A stretch of 20,286 nt of DNA, taken from the IMG/VR virus record IMGVR_UViG_3300044922_000340, positions 1-20,286 of that record; one strand, 5' to 3'. The number at the start of each line of letters is the position of its first letter. Position 1 is the stretch's first letter. The stretch comes from a virus. A program made the translations under genes and the position numbers. Below are positions 13,707 through 20,286 of this stretch, piece by piece. The notes beneath the pieces were generated by a model. That model made no database searches, had not been told where the DNA came from, and was given only the letters and a program-made list of their open reading frames with translations.

Positions 13707-16700
13707 TTTATTTCCTTTACGTTTAACGTTCCATCATCTAATTTTGATAGAACCACCTTACATTTCATTCCCTCACGCATTTTTGCTAAGGTCATTTTAT
13801 ACATTGTTGGGAAAGCAATTGCTCTTGTTAAAGTTTTATTTTTATCTGATAGAACTATGTGGCTCATAGTCTTGCCAGCTTTTGTTGTATATGGAGTAAA
13901 GTTTACAACGATATACTCATCATCTTCTAAGTCATACTCTTTTCTATAAAGATAATCTACGAACATGTCATTTGAAGATGGGTCAATATCTGAAACCTTA
14001 ATGTACCTAGCAATTCTATTATCTCCTACTAGGATAAAGTACATCTGGCCAACTTCAATTTGAGTCTGCTCATTGTGGAATAGACCAATAGATCCAGTCT
14101 CATCGACAATTTCTACTCGTGCCCATCCAGTACCACGCTTGATACCCTTTACCATTCCAAACATAACAAATGAACCAAGGTCGTCAAACTCTTCAATCGG
14201 TCTAGCCTGAGCCTTTACTCTTGGTGGGATCCCCTCTAAGTTAAATGTAGGTATGCCCAGATACTCATAGTAGTTATCTTTTTCATTTCCGTTTCTTAAG
14301 TTATCTTTAAATGCTGCTGCTCCAATTGCATTTAGTGAACTTATTGCTCTGCTATTTATACCACTGCCTTTAGCAGAAGCAATTGAAATAAAGTGTTCAT
14401 AGCTCTTATAAGGCCTATGATCAATAATCTTATTTGAAATATTATCTGATATAAATTTAACTTCAGAAAGCCCAAAGCGTATAGCGTTGTCTTGAAGAGA
14501 AAAATAAAGCTCTGATTCATTTATGTGCGGCAATAAAACTTTTAATCCAAGTCTCTTCGACTCAATTAAATATTCCGTCCTAGCATCCTTATCGTTTTCG
14601 TTTTTAAGAATCGAAAACATAAACTCAAGTGGGTAATAAAACTTAAGCCAAGCAGTATAATAACTAAGCATAGAGTAAGCAACAGCATGGGAACGGTTAA
14701 AAGAATAACCAGCATGCGCTTCAAAATCGTGCCATAGCGCTTCTGCTTTTTTCTTAGTAATGTGTTCTGAAGCCCCAGTAACAAACCTATCTTTGAACTG
14801 GTCAAACTCTTTTGCATCTTTCTTCTTTCCAATAATCTTGCGGACCTTATCAGCCTCTGCCCAAGTCATTCCACCTAAGTGTACGCATGCCTGCATAACT
14901 TGCTCTTGATATATAATAACACCATAAGTATTCTCGGTAAAAGGCTTCATGATTGTATGCATATAATCTACTGCTTCATTGCCTTGCTTACGCTTGATAT
15001 AGGCAGCCCCTACAGTATTCATGGCACCTGGCCTTACTAGTGCATTAGATGCAACTAGATCTTCAAACTTGTCTGTCCCCATCTTAATAAGAAGGTTAGT
15101 GTATGGCGTTGCTTCAGCTTGGAATACTCCCTTAGTAAATCCTTCGCTAAGCATCTTGTAAACTTCTGGATCATCAAGAGTTAAATCAGACAGCACTATA
15201 TCCTTGCCAGTTCTAGATTTTATTGATTTAAGTGTATCTGAAATAACGGATAGAGTTTTTAGTCCCAAAGCATCTAGCTTGATAAGACCAATATCTGCAA
15301 CAGTATCCATATCATAGGCAACTACAGGAATTCTTCCTGAAACTTTATCCTGTGCATCTTCTCTTGATTCAACGGGAGCAAACTTTCTAAGGTCATCTTT
15401 AGCTACAACAACTCCAGCTGCATGCACTCCAACAGATCTAATTCTTCCACGCAATCTATCTGCAAGCCAAACAACTTCTGGGTACTTGGCTCTAAACTCT
15501 TTTGTGTTTGGTGAAGAAACAAAGTCTTCAAAGGTGTCAATTGATTTCATTGCACGATTAACTTCTTGCAGTGGAACCATAAAAATTCGTGCTGCATCTC
15601 GGATTACACCTTTATCTTTAAAATAAGTGTAAGTTGAAATAGAAGCAACGTGTTTAAATTTTTTCTTAAGGTATTCCTTTACCTCTTTACGACGACGATC
15701 TTCAAAGTCTGTATCGATATCTGGAAAGTCATTACGCTCTGGATTAATAAATCTAAAAAACAAAAGGTCATATTTAATTGGATCTACATCAGTTATTCCT
15801 AATGCGTAACAAACTAAAGATCCTGCAGCAGAGCCACGGCCTGGACCCACACGGATATCGTTTGTCTTAGCCCAATCAATCATGTCTGCAATCACTAAAA
15901 AATACGATGCAAAACTCTTAGATGCAATAACCGAAAGCTCTTCTTCTACTCTATCAATATATGCCTGATTATTTGAGAATCCAAGCTTATCTATTCCAGA
16001 ATATGCCATCTCACGAAGCTTGTCGTCTGCATCTGTTTTTGGAACTGGAAGCAGATCAAGTCCTTGATGGAAGTCGTAGTCTTCAATCTTATCTGCAATC
16101 TCCATTGTGTTTTCATATATGTCTGTGCGAGAAATTCCAGCAGCATTAAAGTCTGATTCAATCTCTTCTCTAGACTGAATGAAAAGGTTGTAATCCTGAA
16201 AAGAAATTCTGCGGTCTGGATATAGATAATTAAATCTTTCCATCATGTCTTTAATGTTACGAGACATTTCAAAGTCTGATTCCTTATCAATCTTTGGAGA
16301 TGTAGAAAGGATAAGTAGCGCTTCTTCTAACACCCTATCTTCTTCTTTAGCAAAGTGGGCATCTCCTGTTGCCACCGCCTTAATTTTTAATTCATCTGCC
16401 AACTCTAAGAGCTTGGCGTTTATTTCTGGCGGGTTGTGAGATTGAACCTCAATATAAAAATCTTCATTAAAAGTTTGTTTAAAGTCTTTGAGTACAAGTT
16501 TTGCTTCTGAGAATTCTCCACGCTCAATAGCTTTGCTAATAAGGCCGTTGAGGCATCCAGACAAAACGATAACACCTTCAGCATATTCTTTTAGAACCTC
16601 TCTGTCAATACGTGGCTTATGATAAAATCCTTCATTCCAAGCGAGCTCCTGAAGTATATTAATATTCTCCAACCCCTTTTTATTTTTCGCTAGCAAAATA

Positions 16701-16972
16701 ATATGGTTATAGGCTTGAATAGATTTATCTGTCTTGGAAGATCTATCAAATCTATCGGTTGGAGAAATGTACGCCTCAACACCAAGAATCGGCTTAATGC
16801 CAATTTCCTTTGCGGCAATCTGCATATCTCTGTGTGACGAGAGAGTACCATGGTCTGTGATTGCAATCGCAGTCTGCCCAGCATCTAACGCTGCTTGACA
16901 TAATTCTTTAGGTGAATTTAGTCCATCCATTAATGAATAATAGGAGTGAACATGTAGGTGTGTAAAACTCAT
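13703..16972 (-). CDS. dnaE: DNA polymerase III alpha subunit
   Basis: 1089 aa from the ATG at 16972, which overlaps the previous stop (TAATG). PHP domain: HLHVHS at 5-10, AITDHGTL, GVEAYI, YHKPRID, LSGCLNG and ATGDAHF, so the usual metal ligands all seem present. C-family polymerase core: GPGRGSAAGS near 375-385, PDIDTDFEDRR near 417-427 with Asp418/420/422, and KLDALGLKTL with Asp567. Fingers and helix-hairpin regions follow, then an OB-like C-terminal part (VEIVDETGSIGLFHNE). It is the replicative polymerase. No 3'-5' exonuclease gene is seen in the window, so an active PHP domain may proofread. The length is shorter than E. coli DnaE (1160), mainly at the C-terminus. Confidence 0.95.
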   Translation of the reverse strand: MSFTHLHVHSYYSLMDGLNSPKELCQAALDAGQTAIAITDHGTLSSHRDMQIAAKEIGIKPILGVEAYISPTDRFDRSSKTDKSIQAYNHIILLAKNKKGLENINILQELAWNEGFYHKPRIDREVLKEYAEGVIVLSGCLNGLISKAIERGEFSEAKLVLKDFKQTFNEDFYIEVQSHNPPEINAKLLELADELKIKAVATGDAHFAKEEDRVLEEALLILSTSPKIDKESDFEMSRNIKDMMERFNYLYPDRRISFQDYNLFIQSREEIESDFNAAGISRTDIYENTMEIADKIEDYDFHQGLDLLPVPKTDADDKLREMAYSGIDKLGFSNNQAYIDRVEEELSVIASKSFASYFLVIADMIDWAKTNDIRVGPGRGSAAGSLVCYALGITDVDPIKYDLLFFRFINPERNDFPDIDTDFEDRRRKEVKEYLKKKFKHVASISTYTYFKDKGVIRDAARIFMVPLQEVNRAMKSIDTFEDFVSSPNTKEFRAKYPEVVWLADRLRGRIRSVGVHAAGVVVAKDDLRKFAPVESREDAQDKVSGRIPVVAYDMDTVADIGLIKLDALGLKTLSVISDTLKSIKSRTGKDIVLSDLTLDDPEVYKMLSEGFTKGVFQAEATPYTNLLIKMGTDKFEDLVASNALVRPGAMNTVGAAYIKRKQGNEAVDYMHTIMKPFTENTYGVIIYQEQVMQACVHLGGMTWAEADKVRKIIGKKKDAKEFDQFKDRFVTGASEHITKKKAEALWHDFEAHAGYSFNRSHAVAYSMLSYYTAWLKFYYPLEFMFSILKNENDKDARTEYLIESKRLGLKVLLPHINESELYFSLQDNAIRFGLSEVKFISDNISNKIIDHRPYKSYEHFISIASAKGSGINSRAISSLNAIGAAAFKDNLRNGNEKDNYYEYLGIPTFNLEGIPPRVKAQARPIEEFDDLGSFVMFGMVKGIKRGTGWARVEIVDETGSIGLFHNEQTQIEVGQMYFILVGDNRIARYIKVSDIDPSSNDMFVDYLYRKEYDLEDDEYIVVNFTPYTTKAGKTMSHIVLSDKNKTLTRAIAFPTMYKMTLAKMREGMKCKVVLSKLDDGTLNVKEIK

Positions 16973-17178
16973 TAGTATCCGCCACAACATTCATTTCTAG
17001 TATGATAAAGTCTAATCTTTGTCAATGTTTTTTTATTTGGTGCGTAAAGATCTTCTTTGCAACAACCACATTTCATATGCCATTCTTTAGCAAAGAAATC
17101 GTAGATAGAGCCTACATAATTTTTGTACTTGTTATATACAAAAGTTTCAAACGGGTCTGGTATTTCGTAAGAAATCAT
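16972..17178 (-). CDS. Cys-rich 68-aa protein
   Basis: The ATG lies six bases after a TAAAAT -10 box, so translation is probably leaderless; no ribosome site is present. Cys37, Cys39, Cys40 (KCGCCKED) and Cys64-Cys65 near the end, with His34 and His59, suggest one zinc site. The first half is aromatic (FETFVYNKYKNYVGSIYDFF). No family recognised. It is the first gene of the polymerase unit. Confidence 0.65.
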   Translation of the reverse strand: MISYEIPDPFETFVYNKYKNYVGSIYDFFAKEWHMKCGCCKEDLYAPNKKTLTKIRLYHTRNECCGGY

Positions 17179-17184
17179 ATTGCT

Positions 17185-17213
17185 ATTTTACTAAATAATG
17201 CAGGGGCAGTCAA
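17185..17213 (-). promoter_or_regulatory. Leaderless promoter inside terminator hairpin
   Basis: TTGACT (17208-17213), 17-base spacer, TAAAAT (17185-17190), six bases to the ATG at 17178. The -35 box uses the last loop bases and the first part of the distal arm of the hairpin at 17201-17226. The geometry is identical to that of the terminase promoter. Confidence 0.7.
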
Positions 17214-17226
17214 TAGACTGCCCCTG
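17201..17226 (-). terminator. Hairpin terminator after ssb
   Basis: A perfect 11-bp stem (CAGGGGCAGTC / GACTGCCCCTG) with a four-base loop, 11 bases after the SSB stop. The GC-rich stem contrasts strongly with the surroundings. The tail on the minus strand is CATTATTTAGTAAAAT, T-rich but not a clean T tract, so termination could be partial. Confidence 0.75.
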
Positions 17227-17237
17227 ACAATAAATAG

Positions 17238-17915
17238 TTACCAGACTAGGCTGCTGTCTGAGTCTGAAGTAGACGAAGATTCTTGGCTTCCGCTTTCTCC
17301 GTTAAAAAACGCTTCTTGCTCGGTGTATGGCAGGTCGCGGATTGCAGTTGTTTCTAGATCATACAACTCAAGTGCTGACGAGTCGAATGGTGTTTCATCC
17401 TTAGCTAAAGGGATGATCGTGTAGCTTGTGTCTGTCTTAGTTCCAGTACGCTTAATGCGCCACATAAGATTTGTAATTGAGCCCATTTCTCCAGCATACT
17501 CAATTAGGGTTGGAGTAATAGTCTTTCCACTTGAACCCTGAGAAAGAATAGCTACGTAAGGCTCTTCTTTTCCGTCATCGATTAAAACATTCATGTAAAG
17601 TCGTGAACGGCCCTTCCAGCCCGCCTTATAATCTTTGCGGTGTTGTTCGCAACCGTAGCATTTGCCTTGATCTTCCATTGAGCAAAGTGCCTTGCGCTTG
17701 TAATCTTTAGGGTTAGTGTGCTCTACGGCAATAAATCCCAAACCTTTTGACTCGTCATATGTAGGTGAGTCTGGGTCAAGCTCTTGCAAGAAACGAACCT
17801 TTACGCTCTCTGCATCCTCTAGCTTTGCCCAACGTGCTTTTGTTCCATCGCTTTCGCTATACGAAGGCTTATCCATTACTTGATTTAATCCTTTTAGTCC
17901 TTTTACAATACCCAC
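17238..17915 (-). CDS. Zinc-containing ssDNA-binding protein, gp32-like
   Basis: 225 aa from GTG, with AGAGGA five bases upstream. The N-terminal region is Lys-rich (IVKGLKGLNQ). A candidate zinc site is His66, Cys78, Cys86, Cys89 (KALCSMEDQGKCYGCEQH), closely spaced like T4 gp32 His64, Cys77, Cys87, Cys90. A beta-rich core follows (GRSRLYMNVLIDD, YVAILSQG, WRIKRTGTKTDTSYTIIPL). The C-terminus is a Ser/Asp/Glu-rich acidic tail ending in an aromatic residue, typical of SSBs that recruit partners. It lies between primase and polymerase and is preceded by a strong promoter, fitting high expression. Similarity to gp32 is by layout only. Confidence 0.8.
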   Translation of the reverse strand: MGIVKGLKGLNQVMDKPSYSESDGTKARWAKLEDAESVKVRFLQELDPDSPTYDESKGLGFIAVEHTNPKDYKRKALCSMEDQGKCYGCEQHRKDYKAGWKGRSRLYMNVLIDDGKEEPYVAILSQGSSGKTITPTLIEYAGEMGSITNLMWRIKRTGTKTDTSYTIIPLAKDETPFDSSALELYDLETTAIRDLPYTEQEAFFNGESGSQESSSTSDSDSSLVW

Positions 17916-17964
17916 TTGTATCCTCTTTTCTTATAGTTGATGGTATAGATCCATCTGTCTGTTT

Positions 17965-17993
17965 AGTATATCATATCCAAGAACGATATTCAA
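17965..17993 (-). promoter_or_regulatory. Promoter for ssb
   Basis: TTGAAT (17988-17993), 17-base spacer, TATACT (17965-17970), with TG one base before the -10 (extended -10). It overlaps the last codons of the primase gene. The expected start near 17958 gives a leader of about 40 nt. Confidence 0.7.
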
Positions 17994-18966
17994 TATCTGA
18001 TACTGAATTTTTTACGCATGCTTTTATTTCTTCTTCAGTTAAATCGCCAGCATCTTTGGCTTTATTAGGATAAATTTCTTTATACCCAAATGAGGCCCAA
18101 GAAATATCTTTATTACGTAACTTAGATGAGATAGACCTTCCTAGTTCTCTTCCAGCCTCATCTGCATCTGTCATTATAATTATCTTGTTAAAGTATCTAT
18201 TTAACAAAGACTGCTGTTCATTTGAGAGAAATCCTCCTAGCGTAGCAACAACGTTAGGAAATCCAGCCTGATGAATTCTTATTGCATCAAAATTAGATTC
18301 ACATACTATTACCTGCTGGCCAATTTTTTTAGCCCTATGAATATTAAAAAGTGTTTTGCTCTTTGGCAAGTTGGTACTATTTTTAAAAGTCTTTCCCTCA
18401 ATAGATCTTCCAACTATACCAATAGGGATTGCATCTGGGCTATGAACAGGAGTGACTACCATATTCATTGATGAAGAATATCCAAGATTAAAATGTTTCA
18501 TAGAGTCTATGTTAATTCCTCTAGACTCAAGGTAGCTTCTAGCAATAGCACTGGATCCGAGATCTGAATGAAGTCTATCTAGTGTCTCTTGAGAAAATTC
18601 TTGAAACACTGGCTTGTCAGAAAGCATATCTTCCATCATCTCGTCAAAATTATTAAGTGCTTCTGTTTCTTTATTTGCAATTAACCTTAGTGATTGAAAA
18701 TCGTTCTTGTGCATAGTTCTTTTAATTAATTCAATTAGTGTTCCAGTTTCTCCGCATGCTGGATTAAAGCAAATAAATGCACCAGATGTTTGACTTACGC
18801 TAAAGCTAGATGTATGTCTGTTGGAATGAAATGGGCAGTAGCATAGGAAGTCATTACCTGTCTCACCAACAATGTTCAATCCAATTTCTTTTAGGATTGA
18901 TTTGATATGACTTGGGGCATATTCCGTGGTATCAATTTGCTTTGAGTTATACCCTCTGATTGCCAT
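17971..18966 (-). CDS. dnaG: DnaG-type primase
   Basis: 331 aa from ATG at 18966, preferred to a frame opening at 19017 because AGAGGAAGG immediately precedes this ATG. Zinc domain: Cys44, His47, Cys66, Cys71 (CPFHSN then ICFNPAC). The TOPRIM domain has VIVCESNFDAI with Glu223, ATLGG, and TDADEAGR near 265, the metal-binding acidic residues of DnaG. The middle RNA-polymerase part is shorter than in bacterial DnaG (about 580 aa in E. coli), and the helicase-binding domain seems missing. It makes RNA primers for the DnaE polymerase with the DnaB-like helicase upstream. Its start lies 76 bases inside the preceding gene in another frame. Confidence 0.9.
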   Translation of the reverse strand: MAIRGYNSKQIDTTEYAPSHIKSILKEIGLNIVGETGNDFLCYCPFHSNRHTSSFSVSQTSGAFICFNPACGETGTLIELIKRTMHKNDFQSLRLIANKETEALNNFDEMMEDMLSDKPVFQEFSQETLDRLHSDLGSSAIARSYLESRGINIDSMKHFNLGYSSSMNMVVTPVHSPDAIPIGIVGRSIEGKTFKNSTNLPKSKTLFNIHRAKKIGQQVIVCESNFDAIRIHQAGFPNVVATLGGFLSNEQQSLLNRYFNKIIIMTDADEAGRELGRSISSKLRNKDISWASFGYKEIYPNKAKDAGDLTEEEIKACVKNSVSDIEYRSWI

Positions 18967-19193
18967 GCCTTCCTCTTTCCTACATATACGCCATGAAGTG
19001 TCATTAGGAACCTCCATGTTTCACCAGTAAATTCAATTGAAAATGCTGGGTCTATATCTAAAACTCTTACGTAGCCTTTTCCACGCATGTCCTGTATAAG
19101 AAGATTTTCATATTGTGGTTTTAGGCTTATGAGTTGTGCGTTGTCATAAAACTCAACTTCAATCTGAAATCTTTTAATTCTTTTGTGCGTCAT
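18891..19193 (-). CDS. Conserved-looking 100-aa protein between helicase and primase
   Basis: 100 aa from ATG at 19193, which overlaps the helicase end by 20 bases. Segments such as KRFQIEVEFYDNAQLISLKP, DMRGKGYVRVLDIDPAFS and GVYVGKRKAWQSEGI look like a folded protein and resemble small proteins near replication genes of actinobacterial phages as I recall them. No catalytic motif. The last 25 codons overlap the primase start in a different frame. Function unknown, with a role beside helicase or primase plausible. Confidence 0.7.
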   Translation of the reverse strand: MTHKRIKRFQIEVEFYDNAQLISLKPQYENLLIQDMRGKGYVRVLDIDPAFSIEFTGETWRFLMTLHGVYVGKRKAWQSEGITQSKLIPRNMPQVISNQS

Positions 19194-20286
19194 TTTCAAA
19201 TGGGTTTTCGTAAATCTCCTTAACGATACCCCTGTTGATATCCCAGTCTAAAAATACTCCAAAGTCGTGGCCGTGTCTATTCTTTCTAGATACAACCTCA
19301 ATCATATCCGTACCTTTGTACTTATGAATAGCCATAGCCATATCAGCATCGTATTCAATTGCCTTTGACCACGCAACTTGGCTCATCATTGGCGGGTTGT
19401 CTTGATCTGTAATATCATCTGCAGTTGCAGCAGTAATATCAATAATAGGAATATTATTTCTAACCGCTAAGTTTTTAAACTCACGAGAGATATTCATATT
19501 ACGCTCAGTAGGAGCTTTTGAATTATTGTTATCTGTAAACAACTGGTGGTAATCCAAAATAACAATGTCTGGCTTATGCTGATCAATCTTTGCCTGAATA
19601 GCATTAGGAGTTACATTGCCAGAACCTTCATTGGAAACTAAAATAAACTTATTCTTGTCCGCAAACTTTTTATTTGACCAACTTCTAAAATCATCAATAT
19701 TAATGTCTCCCTTTGCAAAGTCGCTGGCCTTAAACAAACCAGAACCAAGCATGGTATAAATTCTGTCACGCATATTTTCTGGTGTCATTTCAAGAGAAAC
19801 GATCATGGGCTTAAATCCCTGCTCCCAGGCCTTACAGGCTAAATAAGAGGTGAACCATGTCTTACCCTTTCCTGGCCAGCCAATAGCGACTATAAGGTGC
19901 CCTGGAGCCATTCCAGTGGGGTATGCAAGGTCGATTGACTGAAAGCCAGTCTTAATACCTGGAGATCCACCCATCTCGGCTGTACGGACCTTCAGGGCCT
20001 CTAAATGCTTAATTGCGTTATCAGCATCTGTCACATCTAAGTCACGGACATTATTAGTATATTTATTTAAGCTAGCAAGCTGTGACTGCAATTCGTTAAT
20101 AACTCTGGAAGCAACATCTTCTTTTAGCATTGATCCACCGCGAATTAAAATGCTCTTTAGCTTGCTAGATAAAAATTCATTCTTAAGATTATCTAAATAG
20201 TATGCAGTTTCAGCTGTTACATTTAGGTCTGGCTCGAAGTCTTTAAACTTTTCTTGTAGGATTCCTACCTCTGGTATACCCTTAAA
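19174..20286 (-). CDS. dnaB: Replicative DNA helicase, DnaB family, 5' end beyond window
   Basis: The frame stays open to the right edge, so the 370 visible residues lack the true N-terminus; the Met at 20130 is internal. The RecA-like motor shows Walker A GWPGKGKT (near 19859-19882), the acidic VSLEM segment of SF4 helicases, Walker B DIVILDYHQL, a TAATADDIT and SQVAWSKAIEYDAD region, and SRKNRHG near the end. The upstream 100 or so residues are helical and correspond to the N-domain and linker. The hexamer would unwind the fork and recruit the primase encoded two genes downstream. Confidence 0.9.
   Translation of the reverse strand, partial: FKGIPEVGILQEKFKDFEPDLNVTAETAYYLDNLKNEFLSSKLKSILIRGGSMLKEDVASRVINELQSQLASLNKYTNNVRDLDVTDADNAIKHLEALKVRTAEMGGSPGIKTGFQSIDLAYPTGMAPGHLIVAIGWPGKGKTWFTSYLACKAWEQGFKPMIVSLEMTPENMRDRIYTMLGSGLFKASDFAKGDINIDDFRSWSNKKFADKNKFILVSNEGSGNVTPNAIQAKIDQHKPDIVILDYHQLFTDNNNSKAPTERNMNISREFKNLAVRNNIPIIDITAATADDITDQDNPPMMSQVAWSKAIEYDADMAMAIHKYKGTDMIEVVSRKNRHGHDFGVFLDWDINRGIVKEIYENPFENDAQKN

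Noticed and set aside
17002-17424. 140-aa plus-strand frame across the terminator
   Set aside because: Antisense to two supported genes and the hairpin; Ser/Leu-rich shadow without start signals.
19174-20130. Helicase as a complete 318-aa gene
   Set aside because: The frame remains open with protein-like sequence from 20130 to the right edge, so the Met at 20130 is internal.

Overview
The window looks like a contiguous piece of a tailed double-stranded DNA phage genome, or a prophage or metagenomic equivalent. It is AT-rich and tightly packed. Every gene I can support lies on the minus strand, so transcription runs from high to low coordinates. Genes are joined by ATGA, TAATG or TAAATG junctions and many have AGGAG-type ribosome binding sites. 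The replication set (DnaE polymerase with PHP domain, RecA-like recombinase, Cas4-like nuclease, RuvC-like resolvase, Zn-ribbon proteins) and the leaderless promoter geometry recall phages of Actinobacteria. The low GC would fit an aquatic low-GC actinobacterial host. That host assignment is inference.

Layout in transcription order. (1) Replication, 20286 to 17238: DnaB-family helicase (cut by the right edge), a 100-aa conserved-looking protein, DnaG-type primase, and a gp32-like zinc single-strand binding protein. A strong hairpin follows, and the next promoter is embedded in its distal arm. (2) Polymerase unit, 17178 to 13509: small Cys-rich protein, DnaE polymerase, 65-aa protein. (3) Recombination and repair, 13503 to 8916: promoter, RecA-like protein, Zn ribbon, PD-(D/E)XK resolvase, 2OG-Fe(II) oxygenase, helical protein, Cas4-like Fe-S nuclease, double Zn finger, RuvC-like resolvase, 48-aa HTH protein. 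(4) Packaging, 8915 to 6313: consensus leaderless promoter, probable small terminase, large terminase, Cys-rich protein. (5) Accessory region, 6329 to 2276: promoter, tRNA-Met, SGNH-like protein, tRNA-Arg, short-chain dehydrogenase, staphylococcal-nuclease homologue, then a promoter, Hsp20, a P-loop kinase/nucleotidyltransferase fusion, two DUF2061 membrane proteins and an FmdB-like protein. (6) Surface or lysis region, 2269 to 1: promoter, a 702-aa exported PA14 and Pro-Thr-repeat protein, and the start of a small membrane protein.

Regions 1 to 3 together supply helicase, primase, polymerase, SSB, recombinase and three nucleases, a nearly self-sufficient replication and recombination machine. 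Region 4 would cut and package the product. Region 5 is a set of host-like genes with no obvious virion role, probably for takeover or stress. No integrase, CRISPR array, insertion sequence or rRNA was seen. No gene-free stretch exceeds 300 bases. All functional names rest on motifs read by eye, not database searches.
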